DNA from: Lobulomyces angularis
Lineage: Eukaryota; Chytridiomycota; Chytridiomycetes; Lobulomycetales; Lobulomycetaceae
NCBI GenBank assembly: GCA_027604685.1
Contig: JADHYX010000282.1
Span: forward strand, 2,308 to 28,920
Reading direction: 5' to 3'
Length of the DNA stretch: 26,613 nt
The stretch's first letter is position 1. Each line of letters begins with the position of its first letter. The translations under genes were made by a program, and so were the position numbers. Under the pieces are notes generated by a model that was not told where the DNA came from, made no database searches, and saw nothing but the letters and a program-made list of their open reading frames with translations. This document shows positions 8,877 to 21,219 of this stretch, piece by piece.

Positions 8877-11800
8877 ATGAAGCGAACTACACGATCGAGT
8901 ACTAAGAAAGTACGTGAAAAACAGGATAGATCATCCTCGAGTGAAGTTGTAGAAGCACCTCATTTTTCAACTCCAAATTTTAATTTAATGCCAAGTATTA
9001 CCACTGAAAAAATCGAACAGCTATTTCATCAATATTTAGCTGAATTCCCGCAGTATGTACTATCCAAAACTAGTCAATTTTCACAGTCGGAACATGCTAA
9101 ATTACAACATCCAACTCCGAATTCGATCAAAGATAGTAAAGAAAATTTACAAATCTCAATTACTGAAAACAAGAATGAATCCCAAGATGAACTTTTGCAA
9201 TTTTCTCCTTCTGATGGCAGTAATAATACAGGTAATATAATTTTTTTTTTCTTGAGGCTCTTTTAAGTAGTCTCGGATATCACTTCTGCAAGTGATACCT
9301 AACAATTATGCGAAGTTAATAGTCTTAGTTAAATGATATACACGTACATTTCACTAATTTTAATGTTTTTTATTTAGCACATTGGGATATTAGTCAGTCA
9401 ACTGAACCAAAATTGTTTGGAAATGATTCCTTAGACGAAATATCATCAGTTAAGCAAGAAGTAGATGTGGAGAATGAATTATCCATTTCTAATCTATTTG
9501 AGGGATTTCTCTCAGAACAGCCGAGTCCAACAAAATCAAGTACCGTTCAACAGCCGAACAAATCAATAAATGAAAAGCTGGCTGAAGAACTTTTAACTTG
9601 GAACAAGGATGATGAAGAGAATTACAATTCACTTATTAATTATCCCGACGATGACGACATTTTCGATATCGATAAAACCATAACTTTGGATTCTAAAAAT
9701 AATAACATCAACCATCATTCAGTAACTACTAATTATAATGAAACTTCATTGACCAATGAAAATATACTTGAATTTCCTGATTTAACCTTAAATTATGACC
9801 ATTTTCTTTTTTCCAATGCAAAACTTAATGAAGAAAAGTTACTTTTTTCAAAAAACAACGATGTAGACTATAACTGCAAAATTAAGGCAAGTACTAACTC
9901 CAGTCCAGCGTCCTCTTCCTTAGAAAGCAGCTTTGTTGACTGCCATATGAATCAATTATGTGGCATGGTAGAAAACGATAGAAATTTGAAACATTTAGAT
10001 TTAAAAACACAAGATAACAATTTTACGCAACTTTCAAACCTGAAACAGAATGAAATTTATTTTGATTCTAAACAAAATTGTATATAACAAAAATATCTAA
10101 CTTAAAATTATTAATCTATGTGAATTAAGGGAGTTCGCCATGTGATTGGAACTTTTCTTCTCCTTGTCATAATAGCAACCTCAATGAAATTTTACCAGTT
10201 TCACCTATCAAAAAGAACACATTTCATAAAACTGCTTCATTAATTTATAAAGACACATGTGGCAAAAGCTTTAACAAAATATATAAGGAAAATTTGGATG
10301 AAGATGACGATGGCTTCAAACACAAAATAGACAAGAGTACTTTTTTTATCTAATTCTCCAACAAGATTAAATAAAACAAATATTTTTTTTTAAAGGGAAG
10401 GATGTTGAACTGCTTTTTTCCGAACATTTAAAAAATATATCTGAAATTGAAGAACGAGAATTATTTCCTCAAGTGATAAATTCAGATCAAAATACTGGGT
10501 TTAACAATTTTTTTTCCTTTTTGTTTTAATTTTCTGCAATTTTCATTCATTGAATAGTAAAATGTTTACTGCAGATCAACTAGAGGAGCTAAAAAGTCAA
10601 TTGGAGATACACTTTTATTTAATTGCAAATTCTTTTATTGTTCATAAAAAAGATGCAGTTAATGAACCGACAAATTACACCTTTTGGGAAAATGAATTGG
10701 TAAAATAATTATATAAATAGAATTTTTCCTAATTTATAATAAAAAAAAAAAAAATTTAGCGTGAAATTTACTCTAGATTCTCGAACAGTAATGATGGAGA
10801 GACTCCATTAATGAAACAAAAGGTTATCCAGTCAATACCAAACCTCGTTTTAAAACTGAAAGGAAAGCATGAAATATATAAAAATAATCTAAGGATAAAA
10901 AACAGTTTGTTTCTACAGTTCAATAAAAAATCAGCCAAATTAAACTGTGAATCGGACAGTTTTAGTGAAAGTGAACTTAATCCAAGCAAAATTAGTAATA
11001 CCAACATTAAAGGACAAAAAGTTTTAAAAAAAAGAGGTAAAAACTGAATTCGAACATTAATTTGAACCGCTTAATTATTTTTTCTTTCTTTTTTTTTTTT
11101 TGAATAAAGAAAATCGACCTGGAACTTACAAGAAGTGGATAAGTTCTGAAGATGAACTACTTTACCTTGGTCTTCTTTGTTATGGCTTTACAGATTTCAA
11201 TTTTGATAACAAAATGGTTTCAACGTTTTGTTTACCTGGTAGAAATCGCAAACAAATATATGACAGAATTCGATATAAAACTAACAGACGTTCTAAACCT
11301 AATAGGATTAAGGTATCCAGTACATAACTTCATTTAACCACATTTCTATTCTCACCTAACAGGACCTGTTTCTTCGTCCATTTAAACCGATGGTGGAACT
11401 GGAACTTTATATAATGAGAGAAGTATGAATTTTTAAATAGAATAAAATAACATTTTTTTATTTTTAGGGTATAAGAGTCTACAAAGGGAATTTTCTAATC
11501 ATTGCTGAAAGATTGTTTCCTCAAATTCCGCGTTACTTACTAAAACATACATGGGAAGCAATGTACCTGCGGAGAGAAGTTTCATTAAATTTCATTCTTT
11601 CAGCTGGATTAAACATAGCTGACTACGAAAGACCTAATAGCCACGATAAAATGGAATTACTAAGTTCTACCACTTCTTGTGAAGGTAAAAACACTATGAT
11701 TTAAAACAATTTAATTTGAGGAAATAGGAATTGAGGTAAAAAATGCAATTCCAAATGTAAAATCCAGTAGTAGAAAGAGTAAAAGTAAACCTATCATCAA

Positions 11801-13057
11801 ACCTAATGTTCCTTCGTTATATTTAGAAAAAAACAGTTGTAAAAAGGTAATTTTAATTTTTTCTTTTTAAAAACCATTTAATTATGGTATTGTGGTAATA
11901 GTTACAGAACGAAAAATTAAAGCGGCAGCCTTTTTTACCACACAAAATCCCCAATACCTCATTAGTCAATATTGGAAGAGGGAAAATGTACGTTGGAAAA
12001 GAATACAACCACCAGCTGCTTAATAGTTCTGATGTAAAAAGTGGTGTGAAATTTTTGTAATTAAGGCAACGCTAAAATTCCTATTTTTAGTTTCTGCTTT
12101 AAAAAAATCGCCGCAATTGATGCCCACTCTGTTGAACTTCACTCCAAATACTTCCGCTCTTGTTGCTAACGAAAGCAGTAGTGATATAGATGAATTAAAC
12201 TCTGCGAGATGGTATCACAGAAGAAACAGCACTGCTGGAAAAAACGAATCACTGAAAATGGAGTATGGGTTGGATGTGTTTTCCAGTCCAATTTTAAATT
12301 TACAGCATAAGCAAAGTTTTAGAAAAAGTTCAGTAGAAAATAAAGAAAATATTCCCTTTATGGCACAACTTTGTCAAGATTCAAAAAAAAATATTAAGCA
12401 ACGAGAAAAGAGCGTCCAAAGAAATTTATGTGATGTTTTTACAGGGAAGGATTTTGGAAATAACAATGTCTGTGCACCTCATAGTAACAATTCAAAAGAA
12501 GAATCGCAATTTTTAGAAAAGCAAAAGAATATTTTCATGCATCAACAGCACAGTTTGTTTTCAGACTATGGGGATTTAAACTGTAATTCTTTACAGCTGT
12601 ATAACAACTCCCTTGTATCTCCATCAAACAATAACTTTTACACGAAATATTCAAATCAAAGTAATTCAATAAATTTAAATTTGGCAAATAATATGAAGAG
12701 GAAAAATAATCAGGAAAAAATTCAGTTGGCTGCAATTAACAATTCTTCTTTGAACAAACCAGTACATATAGAAAAAAGTAAAGGAAATGTTATAGTTAGG
12801 CCATTTGACAGTTTTAAAGACAATTTAAATAATCCATTAATGACAAGAAATACACATGGAATTGTAGAACCTAAAACTCCCGGTGGTAATGCAAACTTAA
12901 GGTATACTAAATAATAATTAGATCTTAACAATTTACACCAATAATTAGCGAAGATACAGAAAACCTTTCGATGGGAAAAAAAAGGATCAAGAAAGATAAT
13001 ACCAGAAGAGAAAAATCATCAAAAAAAATAAAAGTTTTTGGTGAATCTAACATTTAG
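8877..13057 (+). CDS. GON4L-like nuclear protein with SANT/Myb-like region
   Basis: Thirteen exons: 8877-9231, 9378-10079, 10130-10336, 10396-10498, 10558-10699, 10760-11036, 11110-11312, 11363-11422, 11468-11684, 11728-11846, 11902-12043, 12091-12901, 12949-13057; about 1148 residues, all phases closing. The N-terminal 450 residues are acidic, Ser/Asn-rich and disordered. A helix FTADQLEELKSQLEIHF (about 459) resembles the F-T-x-x-Q-L-x-x-L-x-x-Q-L element of GON4L/YARP proteins. The SANT-like core follows (about 600-663), with DELLYLGLLCYG, LPGRNRKQIYDRIRYK and NRIK, then PFKPMVELELYIM and a second helical block. The tail is basic (KKRIKKD, KSSKKIK), a likely nuclear localisation signal. 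Known members act as chromatin or transcription co-regulators; that role here is inferred from family resemblance. The exon 11/12 junction uses a GTGTGA donor and is the least certain. Confidence 0.72.
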
Positions 13058-13345
13058 CGTGAAAAAAAGATTCTGAACAAGCTACGTTTCTTATTTTTTG
13101 TTTTGTAATTAATTAAAAACAGGAAAAAAAAAAAAAAAAAAAAAATTTTTATTTAAAATCCAACGAATCGATTAATGATTTAGTATTTATTTTTTATCAA
13201 AAAAAAAAAGTAGTTAAAAATTTTTTTATCAAAATAAATATAAGCAAACATTTTATGATTTTTTTTTAAGTTTTTTTTGAACTTGGGTTGTACAAAAAAA
13301 AAAAAAATAACTTCATTATTACTTAAGCTGAATCAATTTCAAACC
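13058..13345. other. intergenic, homopolymer-rich
   Basis: AT-rich spacer with several poly-A and poly-T runs between two same-strand genes. No coding signal or structured RNA seen. Confidence 0.4.
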
Positions 13346-14225
13346 ATGTCAGAAAAAGAAGTTAAAGATGTAAGTAATTTAAAAAGAATTAAAATATAAA
13401 TAAAAACCAAATTTCCACCCTCAGCTACTTTCATTTTTTTTTTTGACTAAAAAACCAACAAAATTTGGATCTAATAACTTTTTTAATTTTTTAAACTAGG
13501 CAGAAGAAAATGAAGAAGTTGTTTCTCCTGATGTTCATTTTGAACCAGTTGTAAAATTAGAGCAACTAGATGAAATTAAAACTTTTGAAGAAGATGAAGA
13601 CACTACTTTCAAAATGTGAGTTTCTGTTTTATTTTCATTTTTTTTTTTGGTTTAAACACCAGTAAAAAAATTTTTTTCTTACTGATCTTTTAAACAATAA
13701 ATTTTTTATTTCTTTATTTTTTTTTAAATTTTATTTGATTCAATGATTGTTTGTTAATACATATTGTTTCCTTTTTAATAGGAGAGCTAAATTGTATCGC
13801 TTTAATAAAGACGATAAAGAATGGAAAGAAAGAGGTACAGGGGATGTTAAATTTTTGAAACACAAAGTAACGGGAAAATGCCGTATTTTAATGAGAAGAG
13901 ATAAAACTCATAAAATTTGTGCCAATCACTACATTACTGCGGAAATGTCCTTATCTCCAAATTTAGGATCAGATAGAAGTTGGGTGTGGAATACTTTAGC
14001 TGATATATCTGATGGTGAGCCAAGTCAAGATACTTTAGCCATTAGGTTTGCAAATAGCGAAAGTAAGATTTTTTTTTACATAACTATACTAATTTTTTTT
14101 TCTTTTTTTAAGATGCTGAGAAATTTAAAGTTGCTTTTGAACAATGCCAAGCTGACAATAAATCTTCGGCAAATAAAAAATCAGAAGAAAAAAAAACTGA
14201 AGAGAAAAAAGATGAAGAAAAATAA
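13346..14225 (+). CDS. Ran-binding protein 1 (RanBP1/Yrb1)
   Basis: Four exons, 13346-13369, 13500-13615, 13782-14062, 14113-14225, give 177 residues. RanBP1 binds Ran-GTP in the cytoplasm and stimulates RanGAP-driven GTP hydrolysis, releasing export and import complexes. A short acidic N-terminus leads into one Ran-binding domain (about residues 15-150): [21 protein letters not shown], then [27 protein letters not shown], and [14 protein letters not shown], all hallmark segments. The domain ends in [11 protein letters not shown] and a Lys/Glu tail typical of RanBP1. Size and single domain fit RanBP1 rather than RanBP2 or Yrb2-type proteins. The first exon encodes only eight residues. Intron 2 splits the Met codon of FKM|RAK. 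Identity is very secure; the short first exon is the only part that depends on an assumed splice. Confidence 0.95.
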
Positions 14226-14736
14226 ATAATTATTAATATTTTTTTTACTGTAATTTTACTTTTATTTTTTTTTTTTTTTTTTTTAAAGTATGTTTCTTTT
14301 TTTTTTTAACAAAAATTTGATTTATTTTTTTTTTATAGGATTATTATTTTCTTTAACTTAAATTTATTTTTTTTTTCCTTTTTATATTATTTTTTTATAA
14401 CTCATCCTTTTTTTACACTTAAAAAAAATAAATGGGATAATAAAAAAAATTTGGTAAATTAAAAATTAACAAAAATTCATTGACTAGTTCTTCTATTGTA
14501 TAAAATTTCAAAAGTTTAATTGATTGATTTCTTTTATATTAAAAAATAATTATAGTAATTTTTTTTATTTTTATGATTGGTAATTGGGTTTTTTTTTTCG
14601 TGAATACAGTTAACAGTACATAATAAAAAAAATATTTTGTATAAAAAGTATTGGAAAAATAAACGAAATTAAAAGAAACTAGTTTTTAGATATTTTGAAT
14701 TATTAGATAGAAAAAATAAAAGTTGTTTTTAACTAA
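14226..14736. other. intergenic, T-rich, nothing recognised
   Basis: About 510 bp dominated by long T and A runs between RanBP1 and the FAM135-like gene. No reading frame of note, no tRNA-like fold, no repeat other than low complexity. Confidence 0.45.
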
Positions 14737-17700
14737 ATGGGCAACTTCAAGAATTCAGTTTTATTAAAATATATCCAAATTAATGTACAGTTAGGAGAAT
14801 TCACAAATATTGATATTTATAGAAAAGGGTAAATTTTTATTTTTTTTAAGATTTCATTTTTATTCTCTTTTCTTTTTCTTTTTTTTTTGATTGTTGCTTT
14901 ATAAATTACTAAAAAAAAAAAAAAAAAAAAAATAGATTTTATCAAATTTCCATTAAACTAAAAGTTTCGCACTCACAATATGCTTCAGCAGTCTTTTGTT
15001 CTTCTGCTGAAAATGGTAATCTTTCATCATTGTTTTTAGTAAAAAAAATGTTGTATTTTTTTTTGTTAGATTGGGAATTTATTGAAAAAGATAGATGCCA
15101 ATCAAAAAAATTCTACATACAACATTTTAACGAAGTAGTTAATTTATTCAGTACTATTTCCTTCAGAATAGTTTTTGAAATACCAAATTGGAGAGAATTT
15201 GGTGAAGGGGGACTGGAGTTTGGCGATGGTCTAACTTGTAATGCCGAAGTTTCTTTGCTATTTACAGATGAAAAGTATTTTTTTATTTTGTCTTTTGAAG
15301 TTTATCAGATTCATAATTCTTTTTTTAGAGAAAAAACTTCAAAGGAACAAAAAAGGAAAGTTCGCCTAATTCGGGATAATTTTTCTACAACACTGGATCA
15401 AAAATACACTTCCATTAGATTTGATGGAATAAATTTTAGCTGTATTGATTTACTTTTTACCTTCGCTGAAACTGGTTATGCATTTAAAAAAAAATATATA
15501 CCAAAGGAAAATGAAACTACATCTAAAATTTTAACGAAAAGTTGGGGGAAACTATTTTCTTCCAGTTTTAATTTAATTTTTTCTGATTCTTCGAATAATA
15601 AAGTTGCTGATGTTGGCACCAAAAATGTCTCTTTACTCGAAAATAAAGAGAATATGAACAAATCGTATGAGGTTCTTAATTTTTTTTTTAAGCATTTTAA
15701 GTTTCTTAAAATTTAAATTAAAAATTTTTATTTTTTCTTTTTTTTATAATATTTTTAGTCTTCAAATAAGGAAAAAATTGCAAGCATGGAAAACATTGAT
15801 ATAATCTTACTATTATTAAACAATCAAATGAAGTTTTTAAAGTTTTTGTCAGAAAATAAAAATCTAAGCTTAATATTTACCAATTCTCATGATAAAAATC
15901 AAGAAAAAAATTTTCTTGATTTGTTTTTAGAAAATTTAGTAAAAAAAAAAGAAGAATTTCACAACTTAAAAGCAATCCATGATGGTCAGAAAATTGATAA
16001 TAGCAGTAAATCTTTAAATTTAGTACTCGAAGAATTTTGCTGTTTTCTTACAGACTTAAAAAACTATAATTCCAACAAAGAATGTGATGAAGGTGGCGAA
16101 AAATCAAATTTCCAAGACTTTTTTAATGTGAAATTAACAAAATTCAATGGAGTTGCTTGTTTAAATTTGCTGGAAACGGGACAAATTAAATTTCTTTTTC
16201 CAAAAATTTCCAAACTGCTGCTAGATCTGGTAATTTACGTTTTTTTAAATTTTTGTAATACTAAACTACTTTTCTTATAGACAACTTTAATTTGGCAAAC
16301 TCTAAACAATACACCAACCGAAAAAGGAGGTTTTCTCTTAAATTCCACTTCAATACAGTCGTTTAGAATGCTTTGGATAGCGGAATTAAAGAATTCTTAC
16401 CTGAAAGACTTCATTTTAAATGAAGATACGTCTACAAATACAGAATTTTGTTTACAACACGGGAAATACAACTGTAATTTAGAATCCTCTAATTCTAGCT
16501 TAAGCGTTGACAGCAAAGAAATAGTTAACAAAGTGAAAGCTAAATCCACCAGCATCGTTGAGAAAAATGAAAGCTTTTTATCAGAACAAAACGATGAAGA
16601 TAAATTTTCAGCTAATGATTTTGATATAGTTGAAGAATCAGCAGAATATACTTTATCAAATCAATTTCAAGTAGTAAAAAGAGTTACTGGTGAGGCAGTA
16701 TTAAAAATAGCAACAAATATGCAAGATTGCCAAATTTATTCAAAAGAAAAAAATTTGAACTCTATAATAAAGTTGACATCCTCAAACATTTACGAAAACC
16801 TTCAACTTTCTGAACAATTAATAGATGCTAAGATTGAAAAAAAGAGGAAGTGCGTTTTGTTTGTTTTTGTTCATGGCTTTATGGGGAACAGTTTAGATTT
16901 TAGACATTTTAAGAATCAACTAATTTATTATAATTTAATGAAAAAAACCGAAGAAGAACTTAATGAGCCAACTTTTTTATATTTAAATTCGAAATATAAC
17001 GAAAAATATACCAACACTTTAAATTTGAATGATTTAGGAAATAATCTTTCCAAAGAAATCGATGACTTCGTTTTGGACCATTGTAATGGTTTTGAAATTG
17101 AAAAAATGAAGTAAGAAAATTTAAACTATAATAAAAAAAATTTAATTTTCTTTTCATCAATGCAGTTTAGTTTGCCACAGTTTAGGTGGGTTGATAAGCA
17201 GAGCAGCTTTATCAACAATTGAAATGAAAAAATATCAAAAAAAACTTAATTTGTTTATTTCACTTTCTACACCACATATATCACTTGGTTTAAGTCAAAA
17301 TTTTTTGTTTGATTCTGGTAATTGAAAAAAAAAAGAAAATTATCTGACTTTTACATTCTTTTCTTTCCAAAAGGCCTGTCAATATTACAAACTTTTCAAA
17401 ACTCTCCCGCTATAGAAGAACTGCTACTACAAGATCAGAATAAAACCTTACTAAAGCTTTCAAGCAACAAAGTCTTAGGAAACTTTAAAAAAATTAAATT
17501 TTTTGGCTCAGAACAAGATGGATACACGCCAATAAAAAGTGCATGTTTACAACTGGAAATCGATTCTAATGCAGAATTGGATCTGCGACAAAATGAAATC
17601 CTACAAGATGTAAAGGAGATGCAGACCAACTTGCTAAAGGACTTTTCGGAAAACACATTTAGTTTTGAAAGTTTTGAGATTAAATTTAAAAAATATGAAC

Positions 17701-17843
17701 AGAGTTTCGTGCATGGAAGAGGGAGCAACTCATCGCTGCAAGGCTTTGTTGAGGGATTAATTGGTAGGTCTGCACATATTGGTTTTATTGAAGATCATAA
17801 ATTAGCTGATTTGTTAATATTCTTTAATGAGAGTGACTTTTAA
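14737..17843 (+). CDS. FAM135-like protein with DUF676 lipase fold
   Basis: Seven exons, 14737-14828, 14936-15015, 15070-15671, 15759-16229, 16281-17110, 17166-17317, 17374-17843; about 898 residues. The N-terminus (INVQLGEFTNIDIYRKGFYQI) matches the start of FAM135 proteins, and F-x-D-G-L-T-C-N-A-E-V lies where their first domain continues. The C-terminal third is the DUF676 alpha/beta-hydrolase: strand and oxyanion HGFMGNSLDF (about 612), nucleophile elbow CHSLGG (Ser about 697), SLSTPHISLG, an acid-bearing loop GSEQDGYTPIKSA (Asp about 791), and the family's closing GRSAHIGFIEDHK (His about 877). All three catalytic-triad candidates are present, so esterase or lipase activity is possible; substrate unknown. 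The central 300 residues are Ser/Lys-rich and poorly conserved. It runs convergently into NF-YC 69 bp away. A short extra intron near 15275 cannot be excluded. Confidence 0.85.
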
Positions 17844-17912
17844 AATAAAAAATTTATTTATTTTTTTCTATAATCTGTACAAAACGTAAATAGTATTCCG
17901 TGGTTAAAAAAA
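17844..17912. other. convergent 3' spacer
   Basis: Only 69 bp separate the stop codons of two convergent genes. The two transcripts almost certainly overlap in their 3' untranslated regions, which is inferred from spacing. Confidence 0.6.
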
Positions 17913-18916
17913 TTAGTTTTCACTTAAAGCTTCTTTCGAATGCTCTCCATTAACAGCATTAACAGCGGAACCCCCTCCAGAACCGACCGCATCTACCACA
18001 TGTTGCTGTTGAGAATAAGCATTGGAAGGATATCTAGAATAAAGGTCGGTAGAAGATTGATAATTATTGAAGGATTCATGCTGTGGCGGGCCATAATTTG
18101 AATGGTAAGGATAGCTGTTATTAAAACTATCTCCATTTCCATATAAATCATCCATATTTTTATTACTACTGCTACGTTGAGGAGTAATCAACGAATTCGA
18201 ATTTGAAATGACGCTACCAGCGGTATTAGACGCTGCAACTGCAGCATTACTTTTATTTACAGCACCATTTGCAGACTTTATAAAATCTACTTCTCTAGGA
18301 ACTATATCTATTAAAAAATCATACATATCACTCTTTGAAACAGCAGTTGCTATATCACTTTTTTGTATTGTTCGCCTTTTATTTTCTTCAGCATGCATCC
18401 ACGCTCTTAAGGTCAGCTAAAATAAGAAGTTTTGGTTAATTTTTTGAATACAATACAGCTTTTTTGTATTTAATTGGGGTTCATTAAATTTTTCACAAAA
18501 AAATTAAAATTAAAAACAAATAAGGTAACTTTTATTTTAAAATATACCTCTTCAATAAAAATTTCACATGCTTTAGCAAACATAACCGGGGCTTCAGCGC
18601 TAATCATTTTATTAAACTATTGAAAAAAAACTTAATTGTGGTAATTAATCGTAAAAGTCACTACCAGGGCCTTCACATCCACGTCGCTTTTCATGACTTT
18701 TTTTATTCTGGCAATAGGCAAAGTATGAGTTTTGAAGTCTGGGTCTGATTGTTCAACTGAAAAACACGAGAATAGTAAGGAATTAGTAAAACTCTTTTAT
18801 CAATTATCTTTTTATTATAAAAAAATTAATTTACCAGCTGACAATTGATTAGTCCAAAATGCCTGCAATAGGTTTTGGTTCAGTTGCTGATTCAATTGCT
18901 GTTGGTCCATATTCAT
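17913..18916 (-). CDS. CCAAT-binding factor subunit NF-YC (HAP5/Php5)
   Basis: Four exons (minus strand): 18916-18835, 18756-18665, 18616-18548, 18416-17913; 248 residues. NF-YC pairs with NF-YB through a histone fold and, with NF-YA, binds CCAAT boxes. Seen: LLQAFWTNQ and [17 protein letters not shown] (NF-YC alpha-N and alpha-1), [26 protein letters not shown] (alpha-1/alpha-2), and [19 protein letters not shown] followed by [11 protein letters not shown], all diagnostic. The linker [16 protein letters not shown] is about five residues longer than in animal NF-YC at the junction of exons 2 and 3, where the intron is phase 0; the donor could be slightly misplaced, but no other choice closes better. 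The C-terminal half is low complexity (Ser/Asn/Tyr/Gln, Gly and Ala runs), a possible activation domain. The start at 18916 has a second ATG two codons on. Confidence 0.94.
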
Positions 18917-19711
18917 CTTGACAAAAAACAGTTTTTTAATTTTTTTTCTAATTTTTTTTTTTTTTAAAAATTTTCAGCGGAGTGAAATGTTTGATGAATT
19001 AAATGTTAAATAATAAAATTAAATTTTTAAGGAAGGGATGTACTTTGTTTTTATCAAAAATTATTTTTTGCATAAAAGAACCCAATAAATTAATTTCTCT
19101 TCCTTACCCAACAGAAAAGTGAAGTAATGAGATGCTATGAAAGTACATGTTAAAAAATTTGGGGAAGTTATAAAGCAACGAAATGCAAGGAATTCGCAAA
19201 TTTTGTAGAATAACAATCGTATTTAGTTATAAATGTTTTGGAGAAAGTTTACTTCAACTAGAAACAATTCTGAGAGCTGCAAGTGAAGCAAGTTAAATCG
19301 AATAAAAATGTGAATTATAATTATATTATTCATTGCATTTACATCTTAATGGCAAATTTTTTATACACAAATTTTCTTCAAGGTAACTTGGACTAAGTTT
19401 TTTCACTTCCATGTTTTAACAGAAACAAAACTTAAGACTAATTTGAAAAAAGAATTTTGATAATTGAGTTAATAAAATAAACATTCATTAGATGTAGCAA
19501 ATTCTTAAAAAGCATAAAAGCATTTCATAGGTAAAATACTTATACAACAAAAACTATATGTTCAGAAAAAAAAAAAAAAGGATTAACTTTTTTAATACTT
19601 TTACTTTTACTAGTTGTTAATACATACATCTACTCCCAAAATTGAAATTGTTCTGATCTACTCTGATATTGCTAAATTTTTGTGTTACTCTTGACTGTTA
19701 AAAGGAAATTT
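18917..19711. other. intergenic between divergent genes; possible upstream exon
   Basis: About 800 bp separate NF-YC and the C5orf34-like gene, the largest gap between genes outside the transposon area. Both promoters should lie here. One possible short coding exon for the plus-strand gene is at 19349-19382 (MANFLYTNFLQ then GTAACT). Nothing else is recognised. Confidence 0.4.
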
Positions 19712-21219
19712 ATGACTTTTTTTTTGTTTTCAGATGGGACCAGTAAATTGAAATTAGATTCCAAGGAAATAGAGCTCAACAGCACATTAACTACTTATAA
19801 AGTAACTAAGAAAAATTCAACTTCGATCCACTTGTTAGAAACTGCTTTGGTTGATCAAGATTTAAGCAACTTGCTTAATTTCAAAATTAAGTATTCTCCA
19901 CAACTATCTGAAACACCAGTGTTAGTTACAAACAAGACTTACAAATCTAAATACCTGTTGAAGTTTAGTAGATGGAATAAAAACAACTATTACAACAATT
20001 CACTGGTATCACTGGATAAGCTCTTTTCCATTAGGATCGAAGGTCTACTGAATTGGGTGACCGTAACTAATCCTATTTTAGTTCAACAACACAAGAATAA
20101 TGATTATTTTTTATACCAAATTTGTGAACAAACGTTTCACATTTCAGAATGTCCAGAACATTGGGAAAAACCTCTGAAAATTTTAATAAACAAGCATTTA
20201 AATGTTAACAACAACAATGATAAACTTAATCTTGGTGAAAATTTAGAGGAGAACAGTTATTTTTCCGTGGAATTACCAGAAAGTTCAAAATCTTTGAAAG
20301 ACTCGTGCAATTTATTTCCACTAAATTCAACAGAAAGAAATCAAAAATTTTTACGTGTTAAATTGGAACATGACTATCTCTTTTACTTTGTAATTCACCG
20401 TTGGCTTGGAAGTAGTGCCTTTAACACATTTCTTCACTCAGTTAACCCCACTTTTCAAGAAGAAGAAATTTTAATTATTTTACCAAATGATAGTAGTGTG
20501 TTGTTTATTTTAAATGAACTGCAATTTCTAAACTTTTATAAACCTGTTTATGCGAAAGGAGGTTTTGGATTATTGACTTTCGACGCAGAAGGAGTGTATA
20601 AAAAAGGGCTGAAAAGATTTATTGATGAATCTGACTACAAAGTGTAAGTTTAATAAAAAGAAATTTATTGATAACGTATTGTTTTTTTTTTAATAGATAT
20701 GATCTTAATCACTTGTTTAGCAATTGTCTAAATTTAAAATATCAATACACATTATCAAAAAATTCCTTACACTCAGATTTGAATAAAACGATAGCCGACA
20801 ATGCTAACCATAGTTCATTACACGTTAATAAGAAGAATGCTGAGTTATTATTAGAAAAAACAATAAATGGCGTCGGAAGATTTTTAAGTTTTTCAAATAA
20901 TACTCAAATTTGTTATTTTGAAGATGGAAAAATTTTAGAATTTCCAGTGGAAAACAATTATGAGACAAAAAAAAATTCATTGATCAAAGTTTTTGATAGA
21001 GGAGATTTTTTTTTTATTCGGTTGCAAAATCCAATAGGATACAAGAATGAGGTTTTAAACTTAATGGAATTCAGAAACTGGTGTGATAATAGGCATTTGA
21101 GTAAAAGCATTAATACTAACAATATTGATGTTAACTATTTGGATGATGATAAAACAAGTCAAAAACGTTTTAATATTAAATTTTATTTAGAGAAAAATAA
21201 AAAATTTTTGGAAAGCTAG
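19712..21219 (+). CDS. C5orf34-like protein
   Basis: Two exons, 19712-20643 and 20697-21219, give 484 residues. Resemblance to the animal C5orf34 family (DUF4524/DUF4520) is seen in order: an N-terminal SDGTSKLKL segment, a C-P-E-H-W-E-K-P-L motif (about residue 147) matching the family's C-P-E-x-W-x-x-P-L, a C-terminal GVGRFLSFSNN segment (about 368) followed by YFEDGKILEF, and a final RLQNPIGY...FRNWC block (about 420-435). These are the family's repeated small beta folds. The molecular function is not established. The start is uncertain: a strong acceptor (TTTTGTTTTCAG) ends at 19733, and an upstream exon at 19349-19382 would join in phase 1 over a 351-nt intron; animal members have more sequence before the DGT motif, which favours an upstream exon. 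No transmembrane segment or signal peptide is evident. Confidence 0.68.

Noticed and set aside
19081..19090. CCAAT sequence about 165 bp upstream of the NF-YC start, suggesting autoregulation
   Set aside because: A five-base motif is expected by chance in a spacer of this size; there is no second element or conservation to support it.
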